From: Neckera pumila
Taxonomy: Eukaryota > Streptophyta > Bryopsida > Hypnales > Neckeraceae
Reading direction: 5' to 3'
Assembly (NCBI GenBank): GCA_963969595.1
Contig: OZ018414.1
Span: forward strand, 18,459,660-18,523,659
DNA length: 64,000 nucleotides
The position numbers were made by a program, and so were the translations under genes. The notes beneath the pieces are model-generated. The model was not told the DNA's origin and searched no databases. It was given only the letters and a program-made list of their open reading frames with translations. Below, one piece after another: positions 47,285 to 61,965 of the stretch (position 1 is its first letter; each line of letters begins with the position of its first letter).

Positions 47285-48283
47285 TTGGTGGTCATTTGGG
47301 CGTTAGTGTTTGCATTGGTTGCCATTGCACCAAGCATTACCATTGGTCACCTTGGTTCAATGTAAATTTTTATTTACTAATTTTTTTGACAATTCATTCC
47401 TAGATAAGTTCAAACAATCATCTTTAAGATGGAATTTGCCTCAAAAGGCATTATTTGCACTTCCTTGACCAAAAATAGACACAAGAAAGAGAGCTTAGAG
47501 GGAAATTTCTTCTGAAATACAAGAGAAACACCAAATGTGGTGAAGTATTTCTTGAAGATAGAAGTTAACAACTAATGCTATTATCATGCTATAATTTATG
47601 ATGAAACAAGAGGTCAATCTTCTACAACAAACTGCCGTACCTTAACATTCTTGGTTCTCCAACATACATTATCTATAGCCATGGGATTAGGTATGTCCTA
47701 ATATTACTAAAGCAAGATATCAAATTGTATTGACGCCTTTTGGTTGCACAATATACTTACTCCTTGCAATGTACCTTGCCATTGATATAAGAGAGCGGAC
47801 CTCTATGGTAGTTAGCAATTTTCCTTTTCATTTCCAAAAGATTGCATAGACTGCAAGAACAAGACAATAGTCTATTGCATGGCAGATGAATTTATATATA
47901 GTTGGTTCATAATCTTCTAGTTCCAAGTCAATTCCACATTCGTCATAAGTTTGTGAGATATTGCTTGCAGACCAACAACAACTTCAACTTCAATATTATT
48001 GGTGACTTGGTGAATAATAAAAGAATTTATATCACTTCCTAATGGGAATAGACTATCTAGTGCTGCCAACCATATATAGCTGCTTTAAATTCATAACCTA
48101 TAATTTCACCCTTATAATCACCAATTCTACTTTAGAATTGACACCATGACGACTTCAACAAGACCAGTCTAATAAACTAGACATCTACAAAGCTAAATAA
48201 AACAAATTGGAAGTGTCATAATTCAAATGATATAGAAGAAATGCTTCTACAAATGAGAATGCTCTCACTCATCAAATTATCCA

Positions 48284-48526
48284 CATTAGAGAAAACTTTA
48301 GGCCTTTTGAAGGTTGTTTGACCGCATGCAGTAGTGCAATTACAGCCAAAAAATTATTAAATTTTTTTTGTAATCCCACTTGATCATTATTAGTATCACG
48401 TTAGTTTGACAATTTTGAATTACAAAAAAATCCTTTCAAATGTAAATAATTAAAAAAAAATTCCGTATATTTGCACACCAGCCAAAAATTAAATGGCCTT
48501 TTACAAAGCCCAGATTCTTTCTAATG
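48284..48526. mobile_element. CATTAG-family MITE
   Basis: Left CATTAGAGAAAACTTTAGGC; right read inward CATTAGAAAGAATCTGGGCT. Both arms continue with TTT and then AAGG. About 243 bp, non-coding. Confidence 0.75.
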
Positions 48527-50758
48527 GGATGGCAAATTCATTTGCAAGCTAAGAGATTTAGAAAGAATCCAATGACACTATAAGAAACCCATGTTTTTTG
48601 AGATGTTTTCAGTATTTTTTGAAACGCATTTTTGTGGACATTACAGTTGACAACCCTTATTTTTATGTCAACAATGATGTTCACATATGCGTCTAGTATT
48701 GACAATTCCAATCAAAACCGTATTAAATTGCAATTTTCATGTTTGCAGCTCACATAGTGCCATGTATGTGACAAAAATGGGGATGTATATGGTTTATTGA
48801 TAAAGAATCTACAACAAAAGCCCAAGCTCTTACAAATCATGTCTACCTTTGCATTGGCTTTAGTTCTAAAAGATGACTAAATGCAATGGACATTGCCCAA
48901 AGATAACTCCCAACATCACTATTGCCATAGCCATGCTTTCATTGCAACAAATGGACTTTTCAATTATTCAAGTTGGGCATCCAAACATTCGAAATGAAGT
49001 TTTCTAAAAGCCCAATCTCTAAATTAATAAATTTAAAATATTGTAAGATGGTTGGAAGGTAATCTCTAAAGTTCTTTGACTATATTTTGGATTTAATTGC
49101 CATTTCTAGTTTTGTACTTTTGTAGGCTTAAATTTAAAAAATTTAGTTATTTTCATATTCAAGTGTACAAAATCAAAGAACATTTTTGTATAAATGTGTC
49201 CTACAAGTTTTTCCTAATATAAATTTCTTGAGTTGCCCCAATATTTTAAGTTGCATAGCTTTTGTATCCAAGACCCAATTACCAAAAAAAAATATATCCT
49301 CAAGAAGCTCATATAAACTTCTACCTTTACAAATAGTCTCAAAAAATAATATTCAACATTGACTCATGAACCTACCCACGGCCCAAAAATCTCCACAAGA
49401 GCTTTTTGTCCTTTGGGGGTTAAAACCTTTAAATTTCAAAACTTCAAATGATTATATTTGAAAAAAAAAAAAAAAAAAAATAGATTAATTAAATTTATTA
49501 GATTTGCAAGTGTGTAAACTTTAAACTTTATTATATTTTAAGTTAATGGAAATGAAATGTCTTTTCTACTAAATTTTGATTGTTTACCAAACTATCAATA
49601 ATACAAATATAATAGTTTAAAAAAAAAAAAGACAACTTAATTAGTTGGAATGTTTTTGGAGATGGAATGAAAAATGGAAACTCTGAAGAAACAATAGGTC
49701 ATTGAAAATGCATATATACAATGTCCATTAAAGAAGCATACACCATGATGAAAAAATAGGATATTTCAAATGCATAAATACAATGGGCATTGAAATAATA
49801 TACACCATGATTTGATTGGCTATTTTTTTTTATTTTTTATTACAGTGAGATCTCTAAAATTGTGAGATCTCTTGGTCACGTTTTTGGTATCATTAGAAAG
49901 GTCTCTGCAAAGAGGGATACACAAAGTTTGCTTTGTGGCGGTCTGACTCACAATACAAAAGATATTGAATTTTGAAATTTTTATGAATTTAAAAAGTAGA
50001 AATTTATGAATTCTTTTACTTTATTGTGGCAACGGCACAAGGCATGATGGAACAATATGGTATTGAAAATGATATATAATGGCCATTGTTTTTCCATTGT
50101 ATATAATATAATCTGATTGGAATTTTGAACCAATGGAAAACCAATGTCTACCGTATTTGTTACAATGAACCTCCGCCCTAACTTGAGATGCATGAATGTT
50201 AAGTTCTCAAACTGTTGTTGCCTCAGAGAGATCATTGTAATAAGTCAAAAATTGCACAATCATGTATAATGGTGAACAATGGATTGTTTTTGTGTGAAGA
50301 TAGAAGCTTAATTATAGAGTTTGCAGCTTGGATTTGGAATTCATTCGCTATTTTTTTAATGGTGACAGAACTGCATTCAATTGGCGGCCAGTATCACATA
50401 TGTCTCACAACAATTTGACTTTTGCTATAGATGAAAATGGTGTTACTTTGGCTCAAATATGTCTCTTGAGCAGTATTCTATCCCTTCTTGTTTGTTGAGC
50501 CTTGCACAAAAAACCCTAAGTATCAAGATTTATCTTTGAAGTGTGGCAATTTTGTTTGAAAAGTAGTGCTCACAACTTTTAATCGTCAGTACAGTTCTAC
50601 CACTTGAGATGATCTCCTCATAAGGGCTGACTTTTTGTGTTGTCTCTTTACGAGTGAAAAGCTATTTTATTCAATATGACAGAAGACGACTATCTTTGCT
50701 TTGGATTTTGGTAGAAGCGTTTCAACAACACTGAGAACTACACGTTGTTTTGGTGACC

Positions 50759-53700
50759 ATGACTCAATTTGGTGCAATTGCAGCACTCTTCATATTGCTT
50801 ACCCTAGCTAATGTTCATATTCAAGGTGTGTTTTACAAAGAGCTTCTATGTTGATTGTTAATTCTCTGCAATTTTGTTTTGATACTCTAATACAAGAATC
50901 ATGTTGAGCATCAAAAGTGGTTGTGGTCATGAACTTTGTAAAGTTGATAATGGCAACATTGTTGCAAGATTGCTCTAAATTTGTATGAACACATATCAAG
51001 ACTTGAAAATGCTAGGAAATTTTTATGCTTTTTTTCTGATTTAGATAGCAATCAAAGAATGAAGTCATTTTGATTTTGATAGTATTGACTGGCAGTGTCT
51101 TGTACATCATTGTCTCCCTCTCATAGTTGTGCTAAAATCTGCCGTCAGATCTCCATGTCCATGCTCAACAAGATGGTGCAACCAAAGAGAGTGGGCATAC
51201 TTTTGCTAAAGTTGAAGAGAGAATTGGAGCTATCCCTAGTGGATCAACAACGGATGCAGAATTCATTGAAAGGTTTTTTTGTGTCTCATTTTTGTATGAA
51301 ATGGAAAATATATCCTAAAGATTGACTCTTTATCATCTTTTCTTGTAAAAGTGTACAGTTCATCAATTTGAATTCTATATCATTTCAGAGAGCATGATTC
51401 CATGTCAACAAAATTGAGGAGTAATAGCGAAAGATTTGAATTTCAAGCAGAGGTTTCAAGATTAATGGACATCATCATCAACTCCTTATACAACAATAAA
51501 GATGTCTTCCTTAGGGAACTCATATCTAATGCCTCTGATGTAGGTTACCTCTACATTGTGAAAAAAAAAATGTAGAAACAAGAAGTTTTCAATTAATATC
51601 CTGTTTGTAGATCTTGATATATGTTGCTTCTAATTTTCATGTATACTAAAACTTGTATGTTAACAATAGGCATGTGTTGTCTCTTTGATCTACAACAACA
51701 AGTTTGTGGCCAGTGTTTAAATATACCTTGAGCTTATAGTATGACTTTTAGTAAGTGGCATTGTTTACAAAACTGTTAGACAACTCATAAAAGACTTCTA
51801 CATAATTCATGAGAAGGTCTTTATACATTCCAAGTGAACTCCTCATGATATGTAGGAAGGCATCCCTACAATGATTGAAACCATACAATGATTTCCCCAT
51901 GTATCATTGGGACAAGTTGTTTTATGATGTTTACAAGTTTTTGCAAGAAGTACAATTTTACTCACAACCTTGCTGTATAATTTTTGGTACCACCCTTCAT
52001 TGCTTTTGAATAAGTGCTATGGTTATTGGTATTGTGACATTGGCTTCAATTGAAATGTTTTGGAATAGGCATTGGATAAGATTCGATTTTTGTCTCTTAC
52101 AGACAAGACTATGCTTGGTGAAGGAGATAATGCTCAGCTCAATATACATGTAAAGATTCCTATTCTTGAGATGAAATTTCAGCCGCAAATTTGTACTTAT
52201 ATTTTTCATTTGATTGCAGCTAACCTACCAACACTCAAACCTTGCAAATCCATTGCTGATTCCTAAAATATTTAATTGATGTTTGACATAGACAGATTAA
52301 GATGGACAAAGAGAAAAACATCTTGTCAATTAGGGATAGGGGAATTGGTATGACCAAGGAAGACCTTATCAAGAATCTTGGCACTATTGCCAAATCTGGC
52401 ACATCAAGTAAAGAGCATGAATTCTTGTTTTGTCTTGCAATAGTTTACTCTAAATATTACTTTGGTATTCAAATCACAAATTATAGTAACATATAAACCA
52501 CTTCATTGCACATGATTGAGCTAATTGAATAAGTATGTGATTATTTGGTGCACTTGCAGCTTTTGTAGAGCAAATGAAAAAAGGAGGCAATATAAGCTTC
52601 ATCGGTCAATTTGGAGTTGGGTTCTATTCAGTTTACTTGATTGCTGACTATGTTGAGGTTATTAGCAAGCATAACAATGACAAGCAGTAAGTTGTGTATT
52701 GAATGGTTTGTGATACAAATTAATTGGCCTCCTCAAGATTTAAAATGTCAATTGAATATTAAATCTATTGCTCATATGATTTAAAGGAGTTACATTTTCA
52801 ATAGGGTTCACAATAAAATTGTACAATTTCAATAAGAGAGTCTTCCCTATAATTCATGTGGTGGTCAAGATTCCTATGGTTATAGTGTCATACGGAGGCT
52901 TCTTGTGTATCAGGGAACATCTCTATTTAATTACCATGACCCTAGGGAAACTTTCCCATAAACAATGGAAAGTTTCTCTTCGTGGTACAATCTAAAGAAC
53001 TTTTGCAACAGTCTAATTTTGCTAAAACATTGTCTGGAAAAATCGTTCAACTTAGGATCTATAATGTGAAAACATCAATGGACATTCTTGGTCTTGTTTA
53101 TCTAGCTTGGTCATGATTGTCAAAGGCCACACTATTGTTCATTGTTGTATTCATTCAAATTTGCATTGTCACATTGAACACATTGTACTCCTCTTTGTAG
53201 ATATATTTGGGAGTCCAATGCTGATGGGAATTTTGCTATTTCTGAAGACTTTGAAAATGAGTCACTAGGCAGGGGAACTGAAATAAGAATACACTTGAAG
53301 ATAGATGCTGCAGAATACGGAACAGAAGAAAAATTGCGTGTGTGTGTTTTTACTCCATTTGAGACACCCAAACACGTCAAGTAGTAGAGACGTATAGGTA
53401 TCTTGTTAATATTACTTGAGATTCATTCTTTTTTTTTAAATGAGTCTTGCAGGAGTTGGTGAAAAGATACTCCCAGTTCATTAATTTTCCTATTTACCTA
53501 TGGGCAAATAGAGAGGTTACGGATCATGTGGATGATGAAGACAAAAATGCAAAGGAAAGTAACATAAACTCTAAGGAGGGATCTTTTGAAGAGGGCACTG
53601 AAGATAAAGAAGAAGAGTCTGATGAAACTAAAGACATACCTAGTGCTGAAAAAGGTGAGTAAAAAACCTTACTCTTGCAAAGTCCTCCATATAGTTTTGT

Positions 53701-56700
53701 TCTCCTAGTATTGCGATTGATCATGCTGAAAAAACAATTTTCCAATGTTTGCTTGATTACTTTCTAATGTCCTCATTAATTGCACCAACTACACCATTTG
53801 AATTTAGTAGCAATGACTACTATATAAATTTTAATCATGACTAACATCTCTTGCATTTAAAAACTGTGGAACTAGAAAAAAAGACGGTTAAACATACTGA
53901 GTGGAATTGGGAACTTTTGAACGATGTCAAGGCTATTTGGCTAAGAAACTTGAAGAATATCACTCCCAAAGAGTATCACAACTTTTATCGATCTTTAACA
54001 AAGGTTTGTATCCAAACTATTTATACAAAATATTACGATAGCTATTGTGAATGAACACACTGATTTCAATTGTATGAATTAGAATATCAGTAGTTTACAA
54101 GTATCGTCTTGCCTTTTACAACATTTAATAATATTTGGTTCAGATTATTAATGAAAATGTTTGTTTTACTTTTCTTTTGTTTTATCACAACTTAATTACA
54201 ATGTGCACAAGAATTGGTGAGGTTTAAACCCGCTACAAACTTTTTGCTATTACTTGTTTTGTAGACTATAATGAATTTTTGGAGTTGCTATTTGAATGTG
54301 AACATGTCTTGAGGTTTAGGATTTCAACGAAGAGAAGCCTCTAGCTTGGATACACTTCAATGCTGAAGGAGATGTGGAATTCAAGTCTGTTCTCTTCATT
54401 CCAGCAACAGCTGCTCATGAAATGTTTGACAATTATTATACTAATGCACCGCAACTAAAACTGTATGTTCGACGGGTCTTCATATCCGACGAAATCGATG
54501 AGCTTCTTCCCAAGTACCTAGCTTTTTTAAAGGTATGATCTTTCCACTCTTGTTTTGTGTTTAAAACATGGTCAATCTTCTCAAAGTCAAGAATGAACCA
54601 TATTTTCATAATTATTCTTCATGGTTAGCTTTGGATGAAAGCACAAAACACTTGAGTTGTATTGGAGTTATATGTTGCATGTCCAACACAAAATTGAGCA
54701 TAACTTTTAGAGGTTTTGTTGGTTATATTTGAATTTTATACTAGGGATGAAAGTTGCATTGCCTAAGTCAATCCATATTTTGGGATAATCTCTAAAAAAC
54801 ATTTACTACTTATCAATCAATTTCTCTTATTTGTCACATTAGATTTTAGGATTTTTTAGTATTATAATGAATCTAAAGCAATGACTTTCACATGGAATTT
54901 GGAAACTGTGTTACTCTAATAGGTTGCAACTATTTGTTGAAGGGATTCTAAAAAAATAGAATTTCTTGGCTTCTACAAAAATGCAAAGAAGTCTTTGTTG
55001 TGCATGCATTTCTAGACATCCAAAAATAACTTTCTATAAGATCTTTTGCTAAAATAATTATTTTTGTTTTATTTTTTTGAATGTTTTCACTCTTTTCTAA
55101 CAATTTAAATAAAAAAACATATATATTTTCTTTAAAATTTCCATTGACTTTTTTTTGCATAACTTTTGGTATAAATCTTTTTAGGCCTCATTTTTTGGGA
55201 AGATATTTTTTGTAATTTTCTGCAAATTTTCTAGATTTTTTTATTTTTAACCTTTTTTTCCAAATGCTTGTAGTATAATTGTACATATGATCCCTATATG
55301 CAACAAAACTAGCAAGTGTTTCATGCTTTCACGCTAGTAAAGCAAAAGTATCTATGTTGAGGTTTCATTTCTTTGCAACTGGTCAGTGTAACTAGGCATG
55401 AGTCACAAGTCACCACTCAGCCATACCTATGTTACCGTGCATTTTGAAAGTCAGATATCTTGTTCCAACCTTTGGATTCTTGCAGCATATGATTGTCTTT
55501 AGGGATGTTTTTTGTTCTTAATCTCCATCATCACTTTTCTCTGATAATCATAGACCTCAAAATTTTGTTGACGTCGTAAAAAGATGTGGATTCAATATAT
55601 GGATTTGGGCTAGCATTTGGACATATGTGGAATTAGAATGAATTTCTCTTAAGTGTGAATTCATATCAAGGAATAATGTTCTGACTCTTGCTTTTGAATC
55701 TTGACAGGGTATTGTAGATTCGGATACTTTGCCTCTGAATGTCTCTCGAGAAATGTTGCAACAACATAGTAGCCTGAAGTCTATACAGAAGAAGCTCATC
55801 AGGAAAGCTTGGGATATGATTAAACGCATTATGGACAATGACCCTGATGAGATAATAACTTCAGAGGACAAAGGTATATTTATGTCACTTTCTGGTCTTC
55901 AATTCCAAAGATCAATCATAATCAAAATTCATTAAACCATTAAAATGCTTATTGTTTCAAAGATTTGCATGTTTATTCTTGACTCCAGTTGCAAAGAGGA
56001 TTGAAGCTCATGAGTATATTTAAAGTGAAAGTTCGATATATGATGGTTATATCTACTTCGTTGTTGCAGATGCATTGGAAGAAGCTGAAGAAGAGGAGGC
56101 CAATGATAAGAAAGGAAAATATGCAGAGTTCTGGAAACAATATAGCAAATTCATCAAGATGGGTATTCTTGATGACACCTCAAATGGGAAACGCTTGGCC
56201 AAGCTTGTGCGATTTCAAAGGTATCCTTCCTCGCATTCAAGACGACTTCTCTAAGTTCAAAAAATGACTTGAATACTTCTACTATAGCTAGGTCTTTGCC
56301 ACTCAATCCTTTGATCCGTAGATAGTTTGTTTTGCTTTGTAAATGAAATTGCTAGTAGGGGAGCTCTTCATTACATGTAACCTTGACTCCTTGAGTCCAC
56401 TTGACTCACTGTGAGTAGTAGTGGTGTACTAGAGATCTATAGTAACCTACTTCTTAGATACGAGTACTTGTTTTGTACTTAGGTTTTGCACTGGATTTGC
56501 TTTTCAAGACCTAATTTATTTTCCTCTTCATTGCTCATTGCAACAAGGTCAGGTTGCCAAGAAGAGTTTAATTGTGTCTTTTCTAAAATATCACTCTTGT
56601 TCTTGTTGTTGTGCAGCTCAAAGTCTGGTGAAAAACTAATATCTTTTGATCAGTATATTGCACGCATGAAGCCCGACCAAACGCACATCTATTTCATTAC

Positions 56701-58889
56701 AGGGCAAGATAAGAAAGTGTTGGAGAAATCTCCTTTCTTGGAGAAGCTTCTAAAGAAAGACTATGAGGTACATGTGAATGTCCACATCCAATACACCACA
56801 GATGGAAAAATGAACTCTAAAGCTTGTAGAATATGTTCTGATCAAACTAGAATTTCATCTTGATGTGAGAGAATTGTCATGTTCTATGGCCACACGTCCA
56901 TTGAGCATTATCTAGTGTCAAGAGTCAAACTCCACAATTTTCTTTTGGCATTAGTCCTTTCCGCCAAAAAATATTATGCACAATTTGGCCATTGCTATTT
57001 GCAAAGCGCAGGTTATTTACTTCATGGATCCTCTTGACGAGTACCTATTGCAACATTTGACGGAGTATGAGGATAAAAAGCTGCAAGATGCCTCCAAAGA
57101 TAATTTGAAGATTGGCAGCAAAGAGAGCAAGGCCAAAACAAAAGAATTAGCGAAGACATACAAGAAGCTCACTAGGTGGTGGAAGGACTTGCTTACCAGC
57201 GAGAATCTTGAGTCTGTTAAGGTCATTCATCATCTTCCATCACAATCTTGGGCACTAGTCTTGGATAGATATTTCCTAGAAGATTTCTTGTTATAATCAT
57301 TATCTTAGAGTGCTTGCAAGGATATCTCCTAGCAATTCGCCAAGAAAAATGGGCTAAATAGAATTACATGAGTGGGTTGGTTTCACCTCTTCATCATCTC
57401 AATGTTGAATTTTGAAGATTGTAGTTCAATTTGGAACTACTTTTGGAATGCAGGTAAGTACTCGATTAGCAGACACACCAACAGTGGTGGTTACGTCCAA
57501 GACAGGGTGGTCATCCAACATGGAACGGATCATGCTTGCCCAAACGCTTGTTGACCAATCAAAGGTGTCTCACATGAAGAGTAAGCGCACTCTGGAGATC
57601 AATGTAAGGCACCCCATCATTCAAGAGCTTCGTCAGAGAGTCGCAGAAGACCCAAAGGTTCATTCAGTGCAACCTATATGCGTTATAACGTCAATGAAGG
57701 GCATTAGTTGTTGTCATTTACCAATTCAAATTTCATTCAAAAACTTTTTTACAGGATGAGGTTGCTATGAGGGTTGCTACAGTCCTCTACGAAACTGCAT
57801 TGTTAGAAAGTGGATTTGCATTAGATAACCCAAAGGTCTTTGCTTCTCGCATTCACTCCGCTATCAAGCTTAACTTGAATGTGGACCCTGATGCTAAAGT
57901 TGAGGAAGAGGAGGAGGAGATTGAAAAAGATGGAGACATTGATTTGAACTCCAATGAACAAATTGAGAATTCAGGAGAAAACCAAAAGGTGAGTTGCACT
58001 TCGAAGCAATTCAGAGCAAATGTGTTGTTAATGGCATATTAGATTTGAAGTATTGAAGGTGTTTGGATACTATTGAGTCCATCCTTTTATAGGGATATGC
58101 AACTCCCATGGCATTCTCTCATGTGGCATTGATGAGAGAACTTGAGCATTGATTGGGTTCATTCCCTCTATTGAATCTTAAGGACCATAATGAGTGATGT
58201 ACAATTGTATTAAAGTCGAATGGTGGTATGGGATTTTGGACATTTGAAGTTCTTGTAATTCGTCTTGTTCTTTTGAAGCATTTAATATCAAAGAAATATT
58301 GGTAATGTGAAGTAGACTATAAAGTAGTATACTATTTGTATACTTTAGGCGTTTTAGCATACGTAGAAGTATGCTTTCATTGAGAGACCACTATAGATTT
58401 GTAAGTGAGGGACCTTTAGATATTGGAGTTGAGCTTTGCTGAGATCAAATTTTGATCACATTGTATGAGTAGATGAGCTATTGTTGGTAACAATAATTAA
58501 TAAAGTTGTTGGGATGAAGTCCTTCTTGGTTCTAGTTTCCACCTTTGAGTGTATAATACACAACCATCGTCAAACAATTGTGAGAGGCTCAAATGTGAAA
58601 AGAATTCTTGCCATTTTCAATTCTTGTATAATCAATGTAAGACCAATGATTTGCAATTCTTTACAAAGTGTCGATCATTTTTCAGGAAGGACTAGATGTT
58701 TTGGACCTAAAGCCTGCGGACTTGTTGTCTAAACATCTCGGAGACAAAGAAGGCCCTGGTATTGAAAATGAGATTCCTACAAACAATGGCTTCATGGAAG
58801 ATGATGTTGGCTTAGAGACTCAGTTTCTCAAGCAAACAATACAACATTCAAAACCTAACTTAAAGCAATCACTTAAAGATGAGTTATGA
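50759..58889 (+). CDS. GRP94: Endoplasmin / GRP94, ER-resident HSP90 chaperone
   Basis: ATP-dependent chaperone of the ER lumen that folds secretory and receptor proteins (plant SHEPHERD/HSP90.7 type). Seventeen in-frame exons: 50759-50825, 51149-51272, 51389-51539, 52069-52149, 52296-52407, 52560-52686, 53201-53339, 53453-53654, 53876-54003, 54320-54532, 55708-55873, 56070-56220, 56617-56767, 57012-57221, 57454-57657, 57755-57988 and 58686-58889. They give 887 residues, somewhat longer than Arabidopsis SHD. Signal peptide 1-22 ([20 protein letters not shown]). GHKL ATPase: Glu107 and Asn111 in [11 protein letters not shown], Asp155 in [18 protein letters not shown] and GQFGVGFYS (194-202). 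The acidic charged linker is at about 290-335. The middle-domain catalytic loop is [12 protein letters not shown] (Arg462). C-terminal dimerisation region with NMERIMLAQ; tail KDEL at 884-887. No frame breaks. It differs from memory-based family sequences at many usually fixed positions, so it may be a fast-evolving paralog. Confidence 0.95.
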
Positions 58890-61139
58890 AATTCGTTGCT
58901 CTCGATAGACTTAGCAAAGTAATAAGTTTTAGGATGAAGGTCTCATTTTTGGAAGCGGAATGATATTGATAGGGTGAATTTGGACATCAAACAAGCATAG
59001 TCACTGTGATTTAGAACTCTAATAATCTAGTTAGTGGCTTAAGTGACTTTGTAAATGGACAGGTTGATAAAACCCAGTGCTAACTTACAGTAGATAGTGA
59101 CATGTTATGAAATATACCAGAGTTACTCTGATGCTGTCAAACTGAATATTGTGTGAGTATGCAACATTAAATTTCCGTGTTGGAATTTGGAGGGTTATAA
59201 TTCAAGTTGGAGTTTTTTCTAATCTACGTTAATTCATTCAATTAGTTAATGTGAGAGGTAGATTACAAAGAGACTATTTTAAAATTTTGCCTACTGTATT
59301 ATTTTATGTTTATTGTTCAAGTTGTTGTCAAAATGTTTATTTTTTGGATCTGCAAAAGTTGCATTAATTTTGAGATGAAATGCATTTGCATCATTTGAAC
59401 TATACAATACAATTGTGACACTTTGACTAATCCCTACAATGGTGAAAACCAAAAAAATCTATTTTTGACTTAGGTTCTAGAGTAATGGTGGATGAATATG
59501 AAACCATCAAAATCTATCATTGAATGAAATTGCAATTGAAGAGCAAAAAAATGAATAGTAGCTAGGTTGATCATTAATCCCTTAATCCCTCAAAGAGTAG
59601 GGGTAGTTCAGATTTCTAAAATTGTGAAGATGTATTATAATATCCAATCTAGAAAGAGGTCTAAATTCATTCCTACAACCCTCAATAACAACCCTCTTTA
59701 ACACGAAGTGCAAACATACCCCTAGAAGAATAATGTAATGATGACTCCCAGATAATATTTGTAAAATATGATTTGTAGCTCATATATCCATACAGTTAAA
59801 ATCTACTAGTATACAATCCAATATTTTTCAATAGAATTTGAAGCCAAAAATTAAAAATTCCTTCTAAAATCAATTGTAGATTAAAAATTTGTGATTTCTG
59901 CAAGAATTGTTTCCGTGAGGTTCAAAATGTAAAATTCTAATAGTAGTGATTTTTAAATATTTTAATTTTGCTAATCTGTGGAAGTTGTTTTTGTGGGGTC
60001 ATTTTTTGAACTAAAAAGACTATTTTTTGAGATCATACCTACCAATACCTGTTGAATAATATTATACTTGCAAAGTAAGGTCTTTAGATTCTATAATGTA
60101 CAAATTTTAAGGAACCAATACAAGAATCTTAGAAATTTGAGTTTTGTTACCACTAATTGAAATGGTGTTGATTCTTTCTATAGAATTGGTCAAAATTTAT
60201 TCTAACAAAAATTAGGGTGAATCCTTAGATGGAGCAAGGCTTGCTATCTACAAGTATATCCAAACCATAGAAAGACTTAAAGTAATAGATATACTTGTTA
60301 AATTTTTTCCTCCCTAATTTATTCTCTAGACTCTACCACACTTTTGCAATCCTCATTTGGCCTCTCGGTACCCCCCAAAAGGGGCTTTGGATGGATTAAA
60401 ATTTATTTATACCAAACAAGATGAATTTAAATACTAAGATGATATTATGAACCACCTTGATTTCACACTGTCTCCCAATGCAACCGTCTATACTTGAAGT
60501 CTTAATTTATAAATCAATGGTAAACAATCTTCTTTGCAAGTGTTCCAATATTGTGACCTTTCTATACACTTCTTCATGTTCTTGTGTCTCTTTATATACT
60601 TTTATATAGAATTGCTACAACATCACGAGTTGGGTCCAACTTACCAGTTGATGGAAAAGGATATCAACATGGAGACGTAGGTTCAATTCTTGATGTCTCT
60701 ACATATCTTCTAGTTCTTCATGGATTGGAGTACACAAATAAAAGCAAATGTCTAAACCAATTGCACATCCACTTGCATTTGCTTGCTGCAATCCGTGGAC
60801 ACTAGTCTCCAATTTTTGTTCTATCATCATTTTGTGATAGACAAAGAGTCAAACTAATTTTTTCTCTAATTCTATTATTATTTTGAATTGTATAAAATAT
60901 TTGATTATTATCAACTAAAATATGATTATGTTAAATGTGGAGCGCCGCATAAATCAAAAAAACTTTACCCATCCATAAATCTATTAAACTCTTTTATTGC
61001 AATTTGTGTGCATACTTTGAACACTGTACCATTAGCATCTACATATTAATTACCTTCTAGATGGCTCTCAGGTCCGTAGCAAGGAGTCTTGGCCCAATAT
61101 ATTGAGCGGGAGTGGGTATGCTCTAAAATAAACAAATCT
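58890..61139. other. Intergenic, no gene recognised
   Basis: The first few hundred bases probably include the GRP94 3' untranslated region; AATAAG near 58922 is a weak polyadenylation-like word. The rest is AT-rich with no protein-like frame and no clear repeat structure. Confidence 0.5.
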
Positions 61140-61965
61140 TTTCATTTGTAAAAATCAATATAATAGAAATTCATTGAATTCAATCAAAAAATATTTAAAG
61201 TGTGCTTTAAATTTCTAAGCCCACATATAATTCAACTATATTGATTTGTCCTAATAGTGCATGTAACACTAAATTATTGAGTCATTCTATTTTCAATGTG
61301 AGCTGATATATTATTATACTATATAAACATCCACAATTTATTTTTATTGTATTCATACTAATTTCATAGGTGTTGCTTATTCCTCCCTTCACTAGTAGGA
61401 ATGGATATTTTGTTAAAATGGCAATATTTTTCCACCATTTTTCCATCTATTTTTTAGGACTGGTATAGATTTTAGACCACATGGTCTAAAATAAAGGAGT
61501 GGTTCACATTTCAGACCACATGGTCTAAACGTACAACTGCCAAGATTGTAGAACATTGCCACTCTAACAAAATATCCATTTACAGCAAATCACTGCAGTC
61601 TATTGTATTTCATCTCATTCCAAATATCAAAGATTCTAAACCAGTCCATAGCTTCAATTTCTTTTTTATACAAATACATCCTCAATAATGCTTCTAAAGT
61701 TCATTATACCTTGATGTTTACTTTTCACCAAATTTTGTTTTGGAGAGACATTCTTATAGGCCACACTTGATAGCTTGGTGACCAACAAACCTAACCAACT
61801 AATCCTAAAAGTCAAACTCCATATACAAAAATTGACTAATTTTGCAAAAAGTAAGGCTATTTTAAAATTCTACATAGAAGTGTAAAATATTTGCAAGTAG
61901 AGAATTGGAACTGTTAACCAATAACATTACAACATCATAAAAGTTGCCAAAGCAGTTCCTATCTA
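61140..61965. repeat. Paralogous non-coding segment, copy 2
   Basis: Partner of 36690-38140. It lacks the two MITEs present there but has its own insertion at 61400-61580. Confidence 0.75.
61400..61580. mobile_element. MITE with AATGGATATTTTGTTA ends
   Basis: AATGGATATTTTGTTAAAAT (then GGCAAT) at the left is answered in reverse by ATTGCCACTCTAACAAAATA (then TCCATT) at the right. The interior holds two copies of TTTTAGACCACATGGTCTAAA-like palindromes. About 181 bp, non-coding. Confidence 0.75.

Larger units (their letters stand above)
46812..50700. other. Intergenic with MITEs, no gene recognised
   Basis: Holds the CATTAG elements at 47058 and 48284, a solitary CACTA-like end (CACTATAAGAAACCC at 48576) without a visible partner, and a two-copy 66-bp tandem repeat at 49689-49812. 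The remaining sequence is AT-rich without coding signal. Confidence 0.55.

Noticed and set aside
48576..48800. CACTATAAGAAACCC as the start of another CACTA element
   Set aside because: No inverted partner end was found downstream, so only a solitary end can be claimed.
60640..60700. Possible tRNA-like B box (GGTTCAATTCT)
   Set aside because: No matching A box at tRNA spacing and no stem pairing; weak by itself.
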